Positions 35,310 to 43,457 of a stretch of DNA of 64,000 nucleotides are shown here, in pieces. The DNA lies in NCBI GenBank assembly GCA_001898465.1, contig MKTX01000001.1, positions 372,001-436,000 on the forward strand. Direction: 5' to 3'. Position numbers and translations under genes: made by a program. A model generated the notes under the pieces. The model was not told where the DNA came from. It saw only the letters and a program-made list of their open reading frames with translations, and searched no databases. Position 1 is the stretch's first letter; each line of letters starts with the position of its first letter. This stretch comes from Sphingobacteriales bacterium 39-19. GTDB lineage: Bacteria; Bacteroidota; Bacteroidia; Chitinophagales; Chitinophagaceae.

Positions 35310-36347
35310 TTACTTACAAAACTCATTATATAAATATTCTCCTTGCTTTTGTCCCATTTCTTTTAGTTTATTCCATGTTTCACAAGCCAGGGTCTTATTG
35401 TCAAGTTTTTGATAGCAATATGCAAGATTATAATAAGCGTCTATATATAGCGAATCAATTTCAATACATTTTACAAATTGGATACTTGCTTTATCGAATT
35501 TACCGCTTTGAGAATATTTAACCCCTTTATTAAAACATTTATCAGCCTCTACTATTTCATCCATAGTTAACGTTTTTTGATTGTCTTGTTTCAAAGCAAT
35601 TCTAGCGAAAGCAAATTTTACACTTCTCATTGGTTTGATATACATAAAACCTAAAATAAAATTGATTTTATACTGAAATGGCTGAGATGTTAATGGTGCC
35701 ATCCATCCACCCTTGGTTGAATTGATAACCTTTTGTATCCTATTGATTTCCTTTTCTGAAAATTTATTAGATGGCTCAAACTGAATATTTTTTAAATCTC
35801 CTCCTGAAGTGATGATGAAACTTCCAACCAGTGATTTGTTCTCAGTTTGAGACTGAAACTCTGTCATAAATAACTCGTCAATATTTCCAAAATAAGTAGG
35901 AAAAAATTGGTTGTTATATTCTATTAAAGAATCACCGATAATATTAAGCTGATTATTTTCTTTTAAATAATCAAATAGATAGGGTCGATTAATAAAAGTA
36001 TAACGATTTAATTTGTCATCAGTTAGTTGAGTTTTGGATATTTGAGTGAGCACTAAAAATTCATTATCCATTCTTTCAATGTTGAACTTTACAAATTCAC
36101 CGATAACTAAAATATTTTGGTCCACATAATATTTTAAATTTTGTGTGTATTGATTATTGACACTAATCAATACAGTTTTATCTCTGAAAAAATATTTAAT
36201 AATCGATTTCTCGCTTTGCACATGGCCAATAATTTTACTGCCATCTTTTCTTTCTACCTTCACTTGCGTCCACTCAGTATTATTTAAATCCAGGGCTTGT
36301 AGATTTGAACTCAATAAAAATAAAAATAATGCTAATGTAATTTTCAT
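35310..36347 (-). CDS. Secreted protein with C-terminal TPR repeat
   Basis: The 345-residue protein has a signal peptide (LALFLFLLSSNLQA) and an N-terminal half of no known family (VKVERKDGSKIIGHVQSEKS). Near residues 275-335 it has at least one TPR pair (FNKGVKYSQSGKFDKASIQF and DAYYNLAYCYQKLDNKTLAC). A TonB-C-like stretch (GSFIITSGGDLKNIQFEPSN) lies between them. It is AT-rich like its neighbour at 33972. The role is unknown. About 150 bases downstream to the remnant at 35186 hold nothing recognisable. Confidence 0.6.
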   Translation of the reverse strand: MKITLALFLFLLSSNLQALDLNNTEWTQVKVERKDGSKIIGHVQSEKSIIKYFFRDKTVLISVNNQYTQNLKYYVDQNILVIGEFVKFNIERMDNEFLVLTQISKTQLTDDKLNRYTFINRPYLFDYLKENNQLNIIGDSLIEYNNQFFPTYFGNIDELFMTEFQSQTENKSLVGSFIITSGGDLKNIQFEPSNKFSEKEINRIQKVINSTKGGWMAPLTSQPFQYKINFILGFMYIKPMRSVKFAFARIALKQDNQKTLTMDEIVEADKCFNKGVKYSQSGKFDKASIQFVKCIEIDSLYIDAYYNLAYCYQKLDNKTLACETWNKLKEMGQKQGEYLYNEFCK

Positions 36348-36524
36348 ATTAAAATAAGATTATCGATCAACGATTCATTATGGTTTACGGTTTGCTTCAG
36401 TTGGAAAATAGACTTCCGCCTTCCCGGAACTGATTCCAAATTTATAATAAAATGTTTATTGCTTATACTATCCATAGATTGTTTTTTTTATTTGAAGTTT
36501 ATATGGGCGTAACCTCCGCAAGAG

Positions 36525-36561
36525 TTTCGCCGATGCAGGTGTTATCACCTGCATCATCATT
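36525..36561. repeat. 37-bp hairpin repeat, copy 2
   Basis: The core is a perfect 10-bp stem, GATGCAGGTG / CACCTGCATC, with loop TTAT. It sits in the 284-base gap between the TPR gene and the integrase. On the minus strand a short frame through it reads NDDAGDNTCIGETLAEVTPI before a stop. Confidence 0.65.
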
Positions 36562-36631
36562 ACGAAAGTTCCATTCTCTCCTCAAAATAGAATCCCACTA
36601 TTCAGCCTCAACCGCATTACATCATACATCC

Positions 36632-37729
36632 TCACACCCCCGCCAAAGCCCCATTCTCAGCATACTGAAACCGGCCCCATACCCGGTCCATCTCCGTATC
36701 CACAAACGGCTGCACCAGGTTCACATACCGGCTAAAGCTTTTACTGTTTCCCGCATGCCCGCTCAGTTGCTTTACTACATGCTCCTTCATCCCCAGCATA
36801 AGCATAGTTGTAATGGCCGTACGCCGCATGGTATGCGATGATACCAGGTCACAAAATCGGTAAGCCTCCGCCGCCGGGCGGCTTCCTCCGGCATCCGGCC
36901 GCTTCCATTCTATCTGCACCCCCTTGCGGCTGCGTTTCTTGCTCAGCGTTTCCGTCCAGCCCGCAAGGGCTGCTATTTCCTTAATTTGTTGATTGAACCG
37001 GCTCGGAGGAATAGGCGGAAAAACGGTCTTTCTTTTCCTCGCCGTTTTTTTAAAATCTTCCACTATTTGCATCGCATAAGCCGGTAGCTTCAGCCGAATG
37101 CTGCTCCCCGTTTTAATGGTTTTCACCGCTAAATAAAAAGCCCCCGCCTGCTGGCTGATATCCGTAAAGCGAATGCTAAACAGATCGCTTTTTCGCAGTG
37201 CCACCGTACAGCCAAAAACAAAAATAGCCTTACTTTTTTGCAAGCTCTTGTTCAGCCCCTGTTCAAACAGCTCGTTATTGATCAAAAAATCAAGCTGGTC
37301 CGGCATCAGGGTTACGATCGGAACATCTTCTTTCATGATATAAAAATTCTTATGAAAATTACCGGCAGCAAGTCCCTTCTCCTTCACCAACCAGTTAAAA
37401 AAAATACGAATGGTCTTGATCACCGTTCCCACATAATTATCAAAACATTGCTTGTCTTTATACAGATAATGGGTAAAACCCTCATAAAACTTTCTCCAGT
37501 AGTTTTTCTCTGTTTTAAACTGACGTTGGTTATTTCCCTTAAAACAGCGAATCCTGATCTCCTGCCCGGTTTTTAGCTGGTAATTCACCAAATGCTTTAA
37601 AACATACTCATAATTTTTAACGCTTTGCGGTTTGATCTTGCTACCATCCGGTTTGGTTCTTTTACCGCTATAGCTTTCTTTAATAAACTGGTTAAACAAT
37701 GGCACCAGCATCCATTCCTTGTTTTGCAT
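36632..37729 (-). CDS. Tyrosine recombinase / integrase
   Basis: The 365-residue protein has an N-terminal SAM-like core-binding domain (about residues 35-135) and a catalytic domain with all expected residues: Arg in ALRKSDLFSIRF, Lys in VKTIKTG, His-x-x-Arg in SSHTMRRT, His in LSGHAGNSKS and Tyr in SRYVNLV. It is a phage/transposon-type site-specific recombinase. ATG 37729 is chosen; a longer frame would run into the divergent RHS tip. It stands back to back with the RHS tip, with a 16-bp palindrome between them, and inside the 250-bp inverted repeats. No excisionase or other phage gene is nearby. Confidence 0.9.
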   Translation of the reverse strand: MQNKEWMLVPLFNQFIKESYSGKRTKPDGSKIKPQSVKNYEYVLKHLVNYQLKTGQEIRIRCFKGNNQRQFKTEKNYWRKFYEGFTHYLYKDKQCFDNYVGTVIKTIRIFFNWLVKEKGLAAGNFHKNFYIMKEDVPIVTLMPDQLDFLINNELFEQGLNKSLQKSKAIFVFGCTVALRKSDLFSIRFTDISQQAGAFYLAVKTIKTGSSIRLKLPAYAMQIVEDFKKTARKRKTVFPPIPPSRFNQQIKEIAALAGWTETLSKKRSRKGVQIEWKRPDAGGSRPAAEAYRFCDLVSSHTMRRTAITTMLMLGMKEHVVKQLSGHAGNSKSFSRYVNLVQPFVDTEMDRVWGRFQYAENGALAGV

Positions 37730-37769
37730 AATGAACAGTTTTGAGAGCTTAAAAAATGTGTTTTTTACC

Positions 37770-37785
37770 AAATTAGTGCTAATTT
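37770..37785. repeat. 16-bp palindrome between integrase and RHS tip
   Basis: AAATTAG and CTAATTT form a perfect inverted repeat around a TG centre. It lies 41 bases upstream of the integrase ATG and just before the RHS tip. It could be an operator or a recombination core site. Confidence 0.5.
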
Positions 37786-37801
37786 TAGTAATCAAAGTTC
37801 T

Positions 37802-38950
37802 TTGAATGATGCATTGCACAAAGAATGTATCAATTATGATTACTATCCCTTTGGCATGGGGATGCCGGGGAGGAAATATAATGCAGGGGGTGGGTATAGG
37901 TATGGATTTAATGGAAAAGAACTTGATAACTCGACAGGGACTGGAAATTTAGACTACGGAGCAAGAATTTTAGATGTAAGGTTAGGGCGCTTTTTATCTG
38001 TTGATCCTTTAGCCAAACAGTTTGCATATTATTCGCCGTACCAATCAACAGGAAATAGCCCAATCCGTTTTGTAGATTTAGACGGTCAAGAACCGACTTC
38101 GCCACCCGAATATTTAAAAAACATAAGACTTGTTTACGACTTAAATAAAGGCAACACAATTGATGGTTATTTTAACCCTAACGACAGAATGGAATATATG
38201 TCTGTTGAAAAACTCTATGATGAAGTTAAAAAACAATCATTTTTTGTACACAAGGATAATCAGGGCAATGCTTCCTATTGGGTATCACAAGAAAATACTT
38301 TAAGAGTACATAGAAAAAAAGATGGCACAACGGAAGCCAACGGGCATTGGGAACGATACGAAACCTATGAGCAAACTCAACAAAAGATTAGAGCAGGTGC
38401 TCCTGATGTTATCTTAGCATTTTTGGGTGGTGGTGCTGCTGTTGCAGTTGCTGCACCTGTTGCCATTGCGGCTGCGCCTGCGGTCGGTGGTGCAATATCT
38501 TCCTATGGAACAACTGCACTCTCGTTTGGCTTAACAGAAAGAGCGGTTGGAGTTGGGTTAAATGCAGGTTTTCAATACTTACAAAATGCACCTGAAAAGG
38601 GATGGGGCTTAGAAAATGTCAAGAATATGAACGGAACAAGTTTGTTCTTAACAGCGGTAAACCCTGAAGCATTCGCCGTTAATGCAATCGGTTCAAACTT
38701 TGGAAAATTAACTTATGCTGACGGGGCAAATAAAAGTGTTTTTGGAAGTGGGTTTAACCTAAAAGAAGCGTCCATTGGTGCAGCAATAGATTTTACAGGT
38801 GGCAAAATGGGTAAAGGATTAGAAAAATTAGCACTTAAATATGGTGGATATAAGCCTTTACAGGCTTCTGTTTTAGGCAATGTTTTAAGTGGTGCAGCTT
38901 CTACACCTGCAAATACAATAAATGAAGCTGCAAACAAGAAAACACCTTAA
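37802..38950 (+). CDS. Orphan RHS tip: end of RHS core plus variable C-terminal domain
   Basis: The recognisable RHS core starts near base 37829 with YDYYPFGMGMPGRKYN and continues through YGFNGKELDN and GARILDVRLGRFLSVDPLA to NSPIRFVDLDGQEP. That is only the end of the core; the thousands of bases of YD repeats that should precede it are missing. About 290 residues of variable region follow, with a strongly hydrophobic Ala/Gly-rich segment (FLGGGAAVAVAAPVAIAAAP) and no toxin family I recognise. The start is TTG at 37802, or the piece is not translated alone. Displaced tips of this kind serve as donors for RHS toxin switching. The next gene begins one base after the stop. Confidence 0.75.
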   Translation: MNDALHKECINYDYYPFGMGMPGRKYNAGGGYRYGFNGKELDNSTGTGNLDYGARILDVRLGRFLSVDPLAKQFAYYSPYQSTGNSPIRFVDLDGQEPTSPPEYLKNIRLVYDLNKGNTIDGYFNPNDRMEYMSVEKLYDEVKKQSFFVHKDNQGNASYWVSQENTLRVHRKKDGTTEANGHWERYETYEQTQQKIRAGAPDVILAFLGGGAAVAVAAPVAIAAAPAVGGAISSYGTTALSFGLTERAVGVGLNAGFQYLQNAPEKGWGLENVKNMNGTSLFLTAVNPEAFAVNAIGSNFGKLTYADGANKSVFGSGFNLKEASIGAAIDFTGGKMGKGLEKLALKYGGYKPLQASVLGNVLSGAASTPANTINEAANKKTP

Positions 38951-38951
38951 T

Positions 38952-39323
38952 ATGAAAAAGTATAACAAGGCTTCTTTTTATAGTGTTTTAATACTTTTTT
39001 TAATATTTGTCGCATTACTTTTTGTTTCCCAAAGAAATTTAAAAACTAATGGGATACTTCTAACTGCAACCACCACACATTGGGGCGTAGTGGTCAAAGG
39101 ATATGATTTGAATTATAATTTTTTTTATAATGGCGAAAAAAAAACAGGAAATAACTCTATTGATAAAATAAGGGGGTTAAAGGATTTTGAAGGCAAATAT
39201 TTTCCTGTGATATACGACCCAAAATATGGAATTAGCCAAATCTTAATAGACCCTGCGGAGTTTAAAAAATATAATGTTCCGTTCCCTGATAGTTTAAATT
39301 GGGTACTTCCATATTTTAAATAA
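38952..39323 (+). CDS. Putative immunity protein for the RHS tip
   Basis: The 123-residue protein begins MKKYNKASFYSVLILFLIFV with a single membrane helix (about residues 8-26). A small soluble domain follows (HWGVVVKGYDLNYNFFYNGE to VIYDPKYGISQILIDP). ATG 38952 follows the RHS stop by one base (TAATATG), so the two are coupled. A small gene in this position is normally the cognate immunity protein. If so, a membrane-anchored immunity protein suggests the toxin acts at the membrane or in the periplasm. Family not recognised. Confidence 0.6.
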   Translation: MKKYNKASFYSVLILFLIFVALLFVSQRNLKTNGILLTATTTHWGVVVKGYDLNYNFFYNGEKKTGNNSIDKIRGLKDFEGKYFPVIYDPKYGISQILIDPAEFKKYNVPFPDSLNWVLPYFK

Positions 39324-39333
39324 AATTCATTCA

Positions 39334-39362
39334 GCCGCTTGCAAAATGTGAGCGGCTTTTTT
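39334..39362 (+). terminator. Intrinsic terminator after the immunity gene
   Basis: GCCGCT/AGCGGC stem with an 11-base loop followed by six T, 10 bases after the stop. Confidence 0.75.
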
Positions 39363-39472
39363 GTCTGCACCCTTCCGCCTTCGGCGGTCGGTGTCGGCAG
39401 CTTGTAAAGTATTTGCAAGAAAATATTTTTTTATTCACAAATTTCGGTCAAATAAAAAGTTTTCCACTCTGC

Positions 39473-39725
39473 CCCCCGCTATCCAAAGAGTTAGCGTAGC
39501 GCTCTTCGGATGGACAATAAGAGCCAGACTCTGTCTGGAGTTTGGATAACTAACGTTACTAAAAGCTCTAATCATTTATTTACCCAACATCCCTCAAATA
39601 AAATCTTACCGTAAACAATACAACGAGGAGTAGTATTACAAACGCCCATGCTACCAGGGAACAAAAGATGCCCGGAGTTGTTTCCCGAAACCGGGCTGTA
39701 TATCGGTTTCGGGGGCCTTTTTTTG
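39473..39725 (+). repeat. Right copy of 250-bp inverted repeat
   Basis: Reverse complement of the copy at 33712-33962, with small differences. Hairpin C is at 39481-39511 (one stem mismatch), hairpin B at 39524-39538 and hairpin A at 39685-39712. Hairpin A is followed by GGGCC and seven T, so a plus-strand transcript of the unit would end at its edge. The RAYT stub begins about 75 bases further on. I see no target-site duplication. Confidence 0.9.
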
Positions 39726-39797
39726 TTCCTTTTTTGGGCAAGCAAAAAAGGAAATTACAAAATAGATCAAAAAATAAAACGGTTATCTTTATATTAA

Positions 39798-40010
39798 TAC
39801 CAGCAACAAGACAACAGGCTTATCCTGCTCGAGAAGGCAGAATTTACTTTAAAAAAGTTTGAATATATACACAACAACCCTGTGAAGGCCGGGTTGGTGG
39901 GAAGGCCGGAAGATTACCTGTTAAGCAGCGCAAAGGATTATTTTGGCGGAAAAGGCTTACTGCCGGTAGCGTTATTAACGGCAGCCTATTCATTGAGAAA
40001 AGGCTTTTAG
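39798..40010 (+). pseudogene. C-terminal stub of a REP-associated (Y1/RAYT) transposase
   Basis: The frame opens after a stop at 39795-39797 and ends at TAG 40008-40010. It reads EKAEFTLKKFEYIHNNPVKA, then GLVGRPEDYLLSSAKDYFGG. The YIHNNPVKAGLV...PEDYxxSSAxDY block is the C-terminal signature of Transposase_17/RAYT proteins related to IS200/IS605. The catalytic His-u-His and Tyr parts are missing, so the gene is dead. Hairpin pairs B and C lie on both sides in opposite orientation. Confidence 0.8.
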
Positions 40011-40052
40011 GGGCTGATGGTCATTTGAATATCGGATTGGCATTTGTTCTTT

Positions 40053-40119
40053 GAATTCCAGACGGAGTCTGGCGTTTATCTTAGATCCGAAGAGCGCTGC
40101 ACTAACTCTTCGGATAGCA
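40053..40119 (-). repeat. Partial third copy of the repeat (hairpins B and C only)
   Basis: Hairpin B is at 40058-40072 (CCAGAC/GTCTGG) and hairpin C at 40085-40115 (ATCCGAAGAG/CTCTTCGGAT). The orientation equals that of the left copy, hence inverted to the right copy. It closes a symmetric hairpin arrangement around the RAYT stub. Confidence 0.8.
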
Positions 40120-40255
40120 TATTGCTTTTTGAGGAAGACTGAGGAGAGCGGGGTGCCACGAACCAAGGCGAAGGAGTTAAGAATCCTGGTTATAATTTTA
40201 TTAGTACCGATTTGTATCGGCAGTATCAATGTTAATTACCAGGTAAACTACTGTA

Positions 40256-40528
40256 TTATTCAGCAGTAGTAGGGTCAATGGTTACGGCAACTTCAGAAAC
40301 TTTATTTGCCGGAAAGCCACCGAGGCTTGCATGTTGCATCACCATCTCTTCGTTGGGCGCTATGTAAACGCAATAAATTTTATCACCGGTTACATAGCTG
40401 TGTACCCATTGAATTTGCGTACCCATTTTACCCAAAACCGTACAAGAAGTTTGCGAAATAGATTTCAATTGTTCGTCCGTTAATTTTCCGGCACCGGGAA
40501 TTTCCCTTTCAATTACATATTTTGGCAT
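40256..40528 (-). CDS. DUF4242 domain protein
   Basis: The 90-residue protein starts MPKYVIEREIPGAGKLTDEQ and contains WVHSYVTGDKIYCVYIAPNE, the DUF4242 pattern. A Streptomyces member of this family binds nickel; function here is not known. ATG 40528 is chosen because the longer frame to 40669 adds a hydrophobic leader with no family match. It stands alone. Confidence 0.8.
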   Translation of the reverse strand: MPKYVIEREIPGAGKLTDEQLKSISQTSCTVLGKMGTQIQWVHSYVTGDKIYCVYIAPNEEMVMQHASLGGFPANKVSEVAVTIDPTTAE

Positions 40529-40740
40529 ATCCTTAATTTTAAAGTTAAAACTGTGGCCTTTTGTAATTCCCCAAAGTATCAAAAGAAGCAAAAAAATAAA
40601 TCCATCCCAAATCCTTTCAAAATTACAGGGCAAAAAAATTAAAAAAAATACTCCAAATGAGGTATTCATTAATTACATTATGTTAATCAGGAGGATATGC
40701 AATAATGCTATTTTGTACTCTTGATGCTACAGTACAATAA

Positions 40741-41112
40741 ATAAATCATTTCCCAAATGAATTTGCCGGTAAACTAAGAAGCCAAAACCAGGAAACGAAT
40801 ATGGTCGCATTTTTGAATATGCTTAAAGAAAAAAATGCTGAAAACGCTATGGGCCTTTATCAGGGCGATAAAAACTGTGTAAATTGGAATCCAGCTACGC
40901 TTAGTCCCTTAGGAATGGCAAGTGTCACTTAAAGCAAAATTGCTTCTTGTAAATACTATAAACAATTACATCTGGTTCGGTGATGGCCATAAAAAGGAAA
41001 TTGAACGGATAGGTTTTGCTTCATACCTGCGCCAGTGGGTAAACCCCATTACAAATGACCAGGCCTTTTTGGTTCATTCTTTATATTTCTATGATGCAGT
41101 TACCGGCATACA
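40741..41112 (+). other. Fragmentary coding-like region
   Basis: A 63-codon frame (stop at 40930-40932) reads NEFAGKLRSQNQETNMVAF, then LNMLKEKNAENAMGLYQGDK. A second frame from GTG 40922 reads HKKEIERIGFASYLRQWVNP and runs into the terminator at 41114. Neither has a convincing start or known family. They look like decayed gene pieces at the right edge of the accessory region. Confidence 0.3.
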
Positions 41113-41113
41113 A

Positions 41114-41135
41114 AAGCCCCGTAAAAACGGGGCTT
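41114..41135 (-). terminator. Terminator of the S46 peptidase gene
   Basis: AAGCCCCG/CGGGGCTT stem (one more A-T pair inside), loop of 4. On the minus strand TTTTGTATG follows. It lies 23 bases after the stop at 41159. Confidence 0.7.
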
Positions 41136-41158
41136 CGGGTATACGTTTTATCAATTTG

Positions 41159-43321
41159 CTATCTCACAATTTTTAATTCATTTATGATATTTTTGGCACC
41201 TCCAAGAATATCAATACACCAAAGCACATAACGCACATCCACACAAATAGTTCTGTTTAAATCTTTATCAAATGCAATTTTATGGCTGAGCGCTTCGTAA
41301 TTGCCATCAAAGGCAAGGCCAATCAGGTTTCCATACCCATCCATTACCGGGCTGCCGCTATTGCCACCCGTAATATCATTGGTGGTAATAAAGCCTACTA
41401 CCAGGTCTTTTCTTTTTTTATCCATATACTGGCCAAACTCCTTTTTCTTCAGCAACTCTATTTGCTTAGCCGGCAAATCAAATTCATAATCCCCGGGAAT
41501 ATATTTTTCTAAAATTCCCTTGCTGGTTGTTTCATAATCGTAAAACACTGCATCCCTGGGCGAATAGCTTTTTACACTGCCGTAACTTACCCGCATACTA
41601 AAGTTTGCATCGGGGTACATTTTAGCAGCGGCAGCCGGGTTCATTTGCATAATACCTTTCATATACTCCATACCCAACTCATTATTTTTATTCATAAAGG
41701 CCGCATACAATGGGGCATACTTGGTATTGTAATTTTGTACAAATGCCGATGAATAGGCATAGGCCGGATCTGATTGAAGCACATTTGCCTCGGGGTTTGC
41801 AATAAATGAATTCCATTTACTATCATTAAAAATAAGGGTACTGTCAAACATATTTTTAGCCCATTTCTTAAAACTAGCTTCATCATCCAGGCTGCCAAAA
41901 ATATTTTTTAATGACTCATAAAACCCTACCGGGTGCTGGCTTTTTTCAATGTCCTGGTAAAACATCATGGCTGCATCGGCTACAATTTTTTCATCGCTGG
42001 GTTTGTCTTCGTTTTCTAGAAACGCCGTCCTGCGCTTATTAGCAATTTCTGCCAGTTTTTTTATGTCTTCTGCCTTGCTCCCCGGTTTTAATAATTCTCT
42101 TTCTAAACTAATTAATGAAGCGGCATAAACGGCCAGCGGCGATCCCATGATGCCTTCATTTGTATATTGGCGCATTTTGCTATAAGGCGTCCATGCGGCA
42201 TAATTGGCTTCGTAATCACTTAATATATTTTCAAACTCCGGTTTTCCATTTGCCCATTTTTGAAAATTCTTTTCATAGTCCTGCTTTTGTTCATAAGTAT
42301 GAAACTTTTTCAATTGCTTTGTTTCACCATCAAAAAATTTCCAATAATTAGCAATGCCGGCATAGCTATTGGCCAATTTTAATTTTATGGCGGGGTCTTT
42401 AATCATTTGTGCATGCATATATTTTAAACGCATTGCCCGCAGGTTCACTAAAGAAGGATTTTCAATTTCATTTTTTAATTTAATGCCATAGCTGGTTTCA
42501 TAACGGTTTGTTCCACCGGGGTAACCGTAAATCATGGCATAGTCCCCATCTTTTACTCCCTTAATACTTACCGGTAAAAAATATTTTGGCTTTAAAGGAA
42601 CGTTTTCCCTGCTATAGTCTGCCGGCTTACCATCTTTAGCGGTATATACTCTAAAGATGGAGAAATCACCGGTATGGCGGGGCCATTCCCAGTTATCGGT
42701 ATCGCCTCCAAATTTTCCTACACTTTCAGGCGGCGCTCCTACTAACCGGATATCACGGTATGTTTTATATACATACATCAGGTATTGGTTGCCTTTAAAC
42801 ATGCTGTAAACCCGGCCAGACAGGCCATTTTCTTTATCCAGCACTTTATCTGTAATAGACCTGGTAATATCATTTATTTTTTTGCTCCGCTCTTCCCAGC
42901 TTAAACCTTTTAGCCCGGCTTCTACCTGGGCGGTTACATCTTCAATACGGTCTAAAAACTGTACGGTTAGTTCCGATTCAATTTCCTGGTCTTTATTAAA
43001 TGCATAAAATCCATCCCGTAAATAATTATGCTCTACGCTGCTGGCTTTTGTTATGGCGCCATAGCCGCAATGGTGATTGGTGAAAATTAAGCCCTGGTTA
43101 CTCACAATTTCACCGGTACAGCCGCCTCCAAAAATGATGATCGCATCTTTTAAGGAAGATTTATTTACGGAATACAATTGTTCTTTGGTGAGTTTTAGGC
43201 CCTTTTTAACCATGTCGTTATATACCTGTTTGCCCAGTAACATGGGCAACCACATACCCTCATCCGCTTTTGCTTTTGTAATTCCCGCAAATAGAACGAG
43301 GATGAATAAAAGTTTCTTCAT
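41159..43321 (-). CDS. S46 family dipeptidyl-peptidase (DPP7-like)
   Basis: The 720-residue protein has a signal peptide (LLFILVLFAGITKAKA) and the S46 catalytic triad: His in TNHHCGYG near residue 84, Asp in GDTDNWEWPRHTGDF, and Ser in GGNSGSPVMDG near 650. Shortly after the Ser it has AFDGNYEA, with Gly where DPP11 enzymes carry the Arg for acidic residues. I therefore infer DPP7-like preference for hydrophobic residues. Such exported enzymes feed on dipeptides in the periplasm. It is monocistronic and divergent from the next gene. Confidence 0.92.
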   Translation of the reverse strand: MKKLLFILVLFAGITKAKADEGMWLPMLLGKQVYNDMVKKGLKLTKEQLYSVNKSSLKDAIIIFGGGCTGEIVSNQGLIFTNHHCGYGAITKASSVEHNYLRDGFYAFNKDQEIESELTVQFLDRIEDVTAQVEAGLKGLSWEERSKKINDITRSITDKVLDKENGLSGRVYSMFKGNQYLMYVYKTYRDIRLVGAPPESVGKFGGDTDNWEWPRHTGDFSIFRVYTAKDGKPADYSRENVPLKPKYFLPVSIKGVKDGDYAMIYGYPGGTNRYETSYGIKLKNEIENPSLVNLRAMRLKYMHAQMIKDPAIKLKLANSYAGIANYWKFFDGETKQLKKFHTYEQKQDYEKNFQKWANGKPEFENILSDYEANYAAWTPYSKMRQYTNEGIMGSPLAVYAASLISLERELLKPGSKAEDIKKLAEIANKRRTAFLENEDKPSDEKIVADAAMMFYQDIEKSQHPVGFYESLKNIFGSLDDEASFKKWAKNMFDSTLIFNDSKWNSFIANPEANVLQSDPAYAYSSAFVQNYNTKYAPLYAAFMNKNNELGMEYMKGIMQMNPAAAAKMYPDANFSMRVSYGSVKSYSPRDAVFYDYETTSKGILEKYIPGDYEFDLPAKQIELLKKKEFGQYMDKKRKDLVVGFITTNDITGGNSGSPVMDGYGNLIGLAFDGNYEALSHKIAFDKDLNRTICVDVRYVLWCIDILGGAKNIINELKIVR

Positions 43322-43457
43322 GTTTTTATAATTTATTAATTATGACAAACCTAAGAAATTTTATGTAGCAGCGTTTATAATAATCATAATTAATCCCTTA
43401 AATTCATTGATTAATATTAAAAAAATTATATAGCTTAAGCAGCTATCTGTTGTAATT

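Noticed and set aside
37729..37819. Integrase start at 37819
   Set aside because: It would overlap the divergent RHS tip and cover the palindrome; ATG 37729 gives a normal N-terminus.
39431..39439. TTATTCACA as a second DnaA-box region
   Set aside because: It is a single site without neighbours of the same kind.
33700..39740. Target-site duplication flanking the inverted repeats
   Set aside because: The bases just outside each copy do not match beyond runs of A/T, so classical transposition of the whole block is not supported by this test.
39668..39862. ORF across the end of the right repeat
   Set aside because: It runs through the terminator hairpin and lies in a different frame from the RAYT stub; no protein-like pattern.
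43077..43331. Plus-strand ORFs inside the S46 and S9 peptidase genes and other long genes
   Set aside because: They are antisense shadows of well-supported genes and show no recognisable protein patterns.
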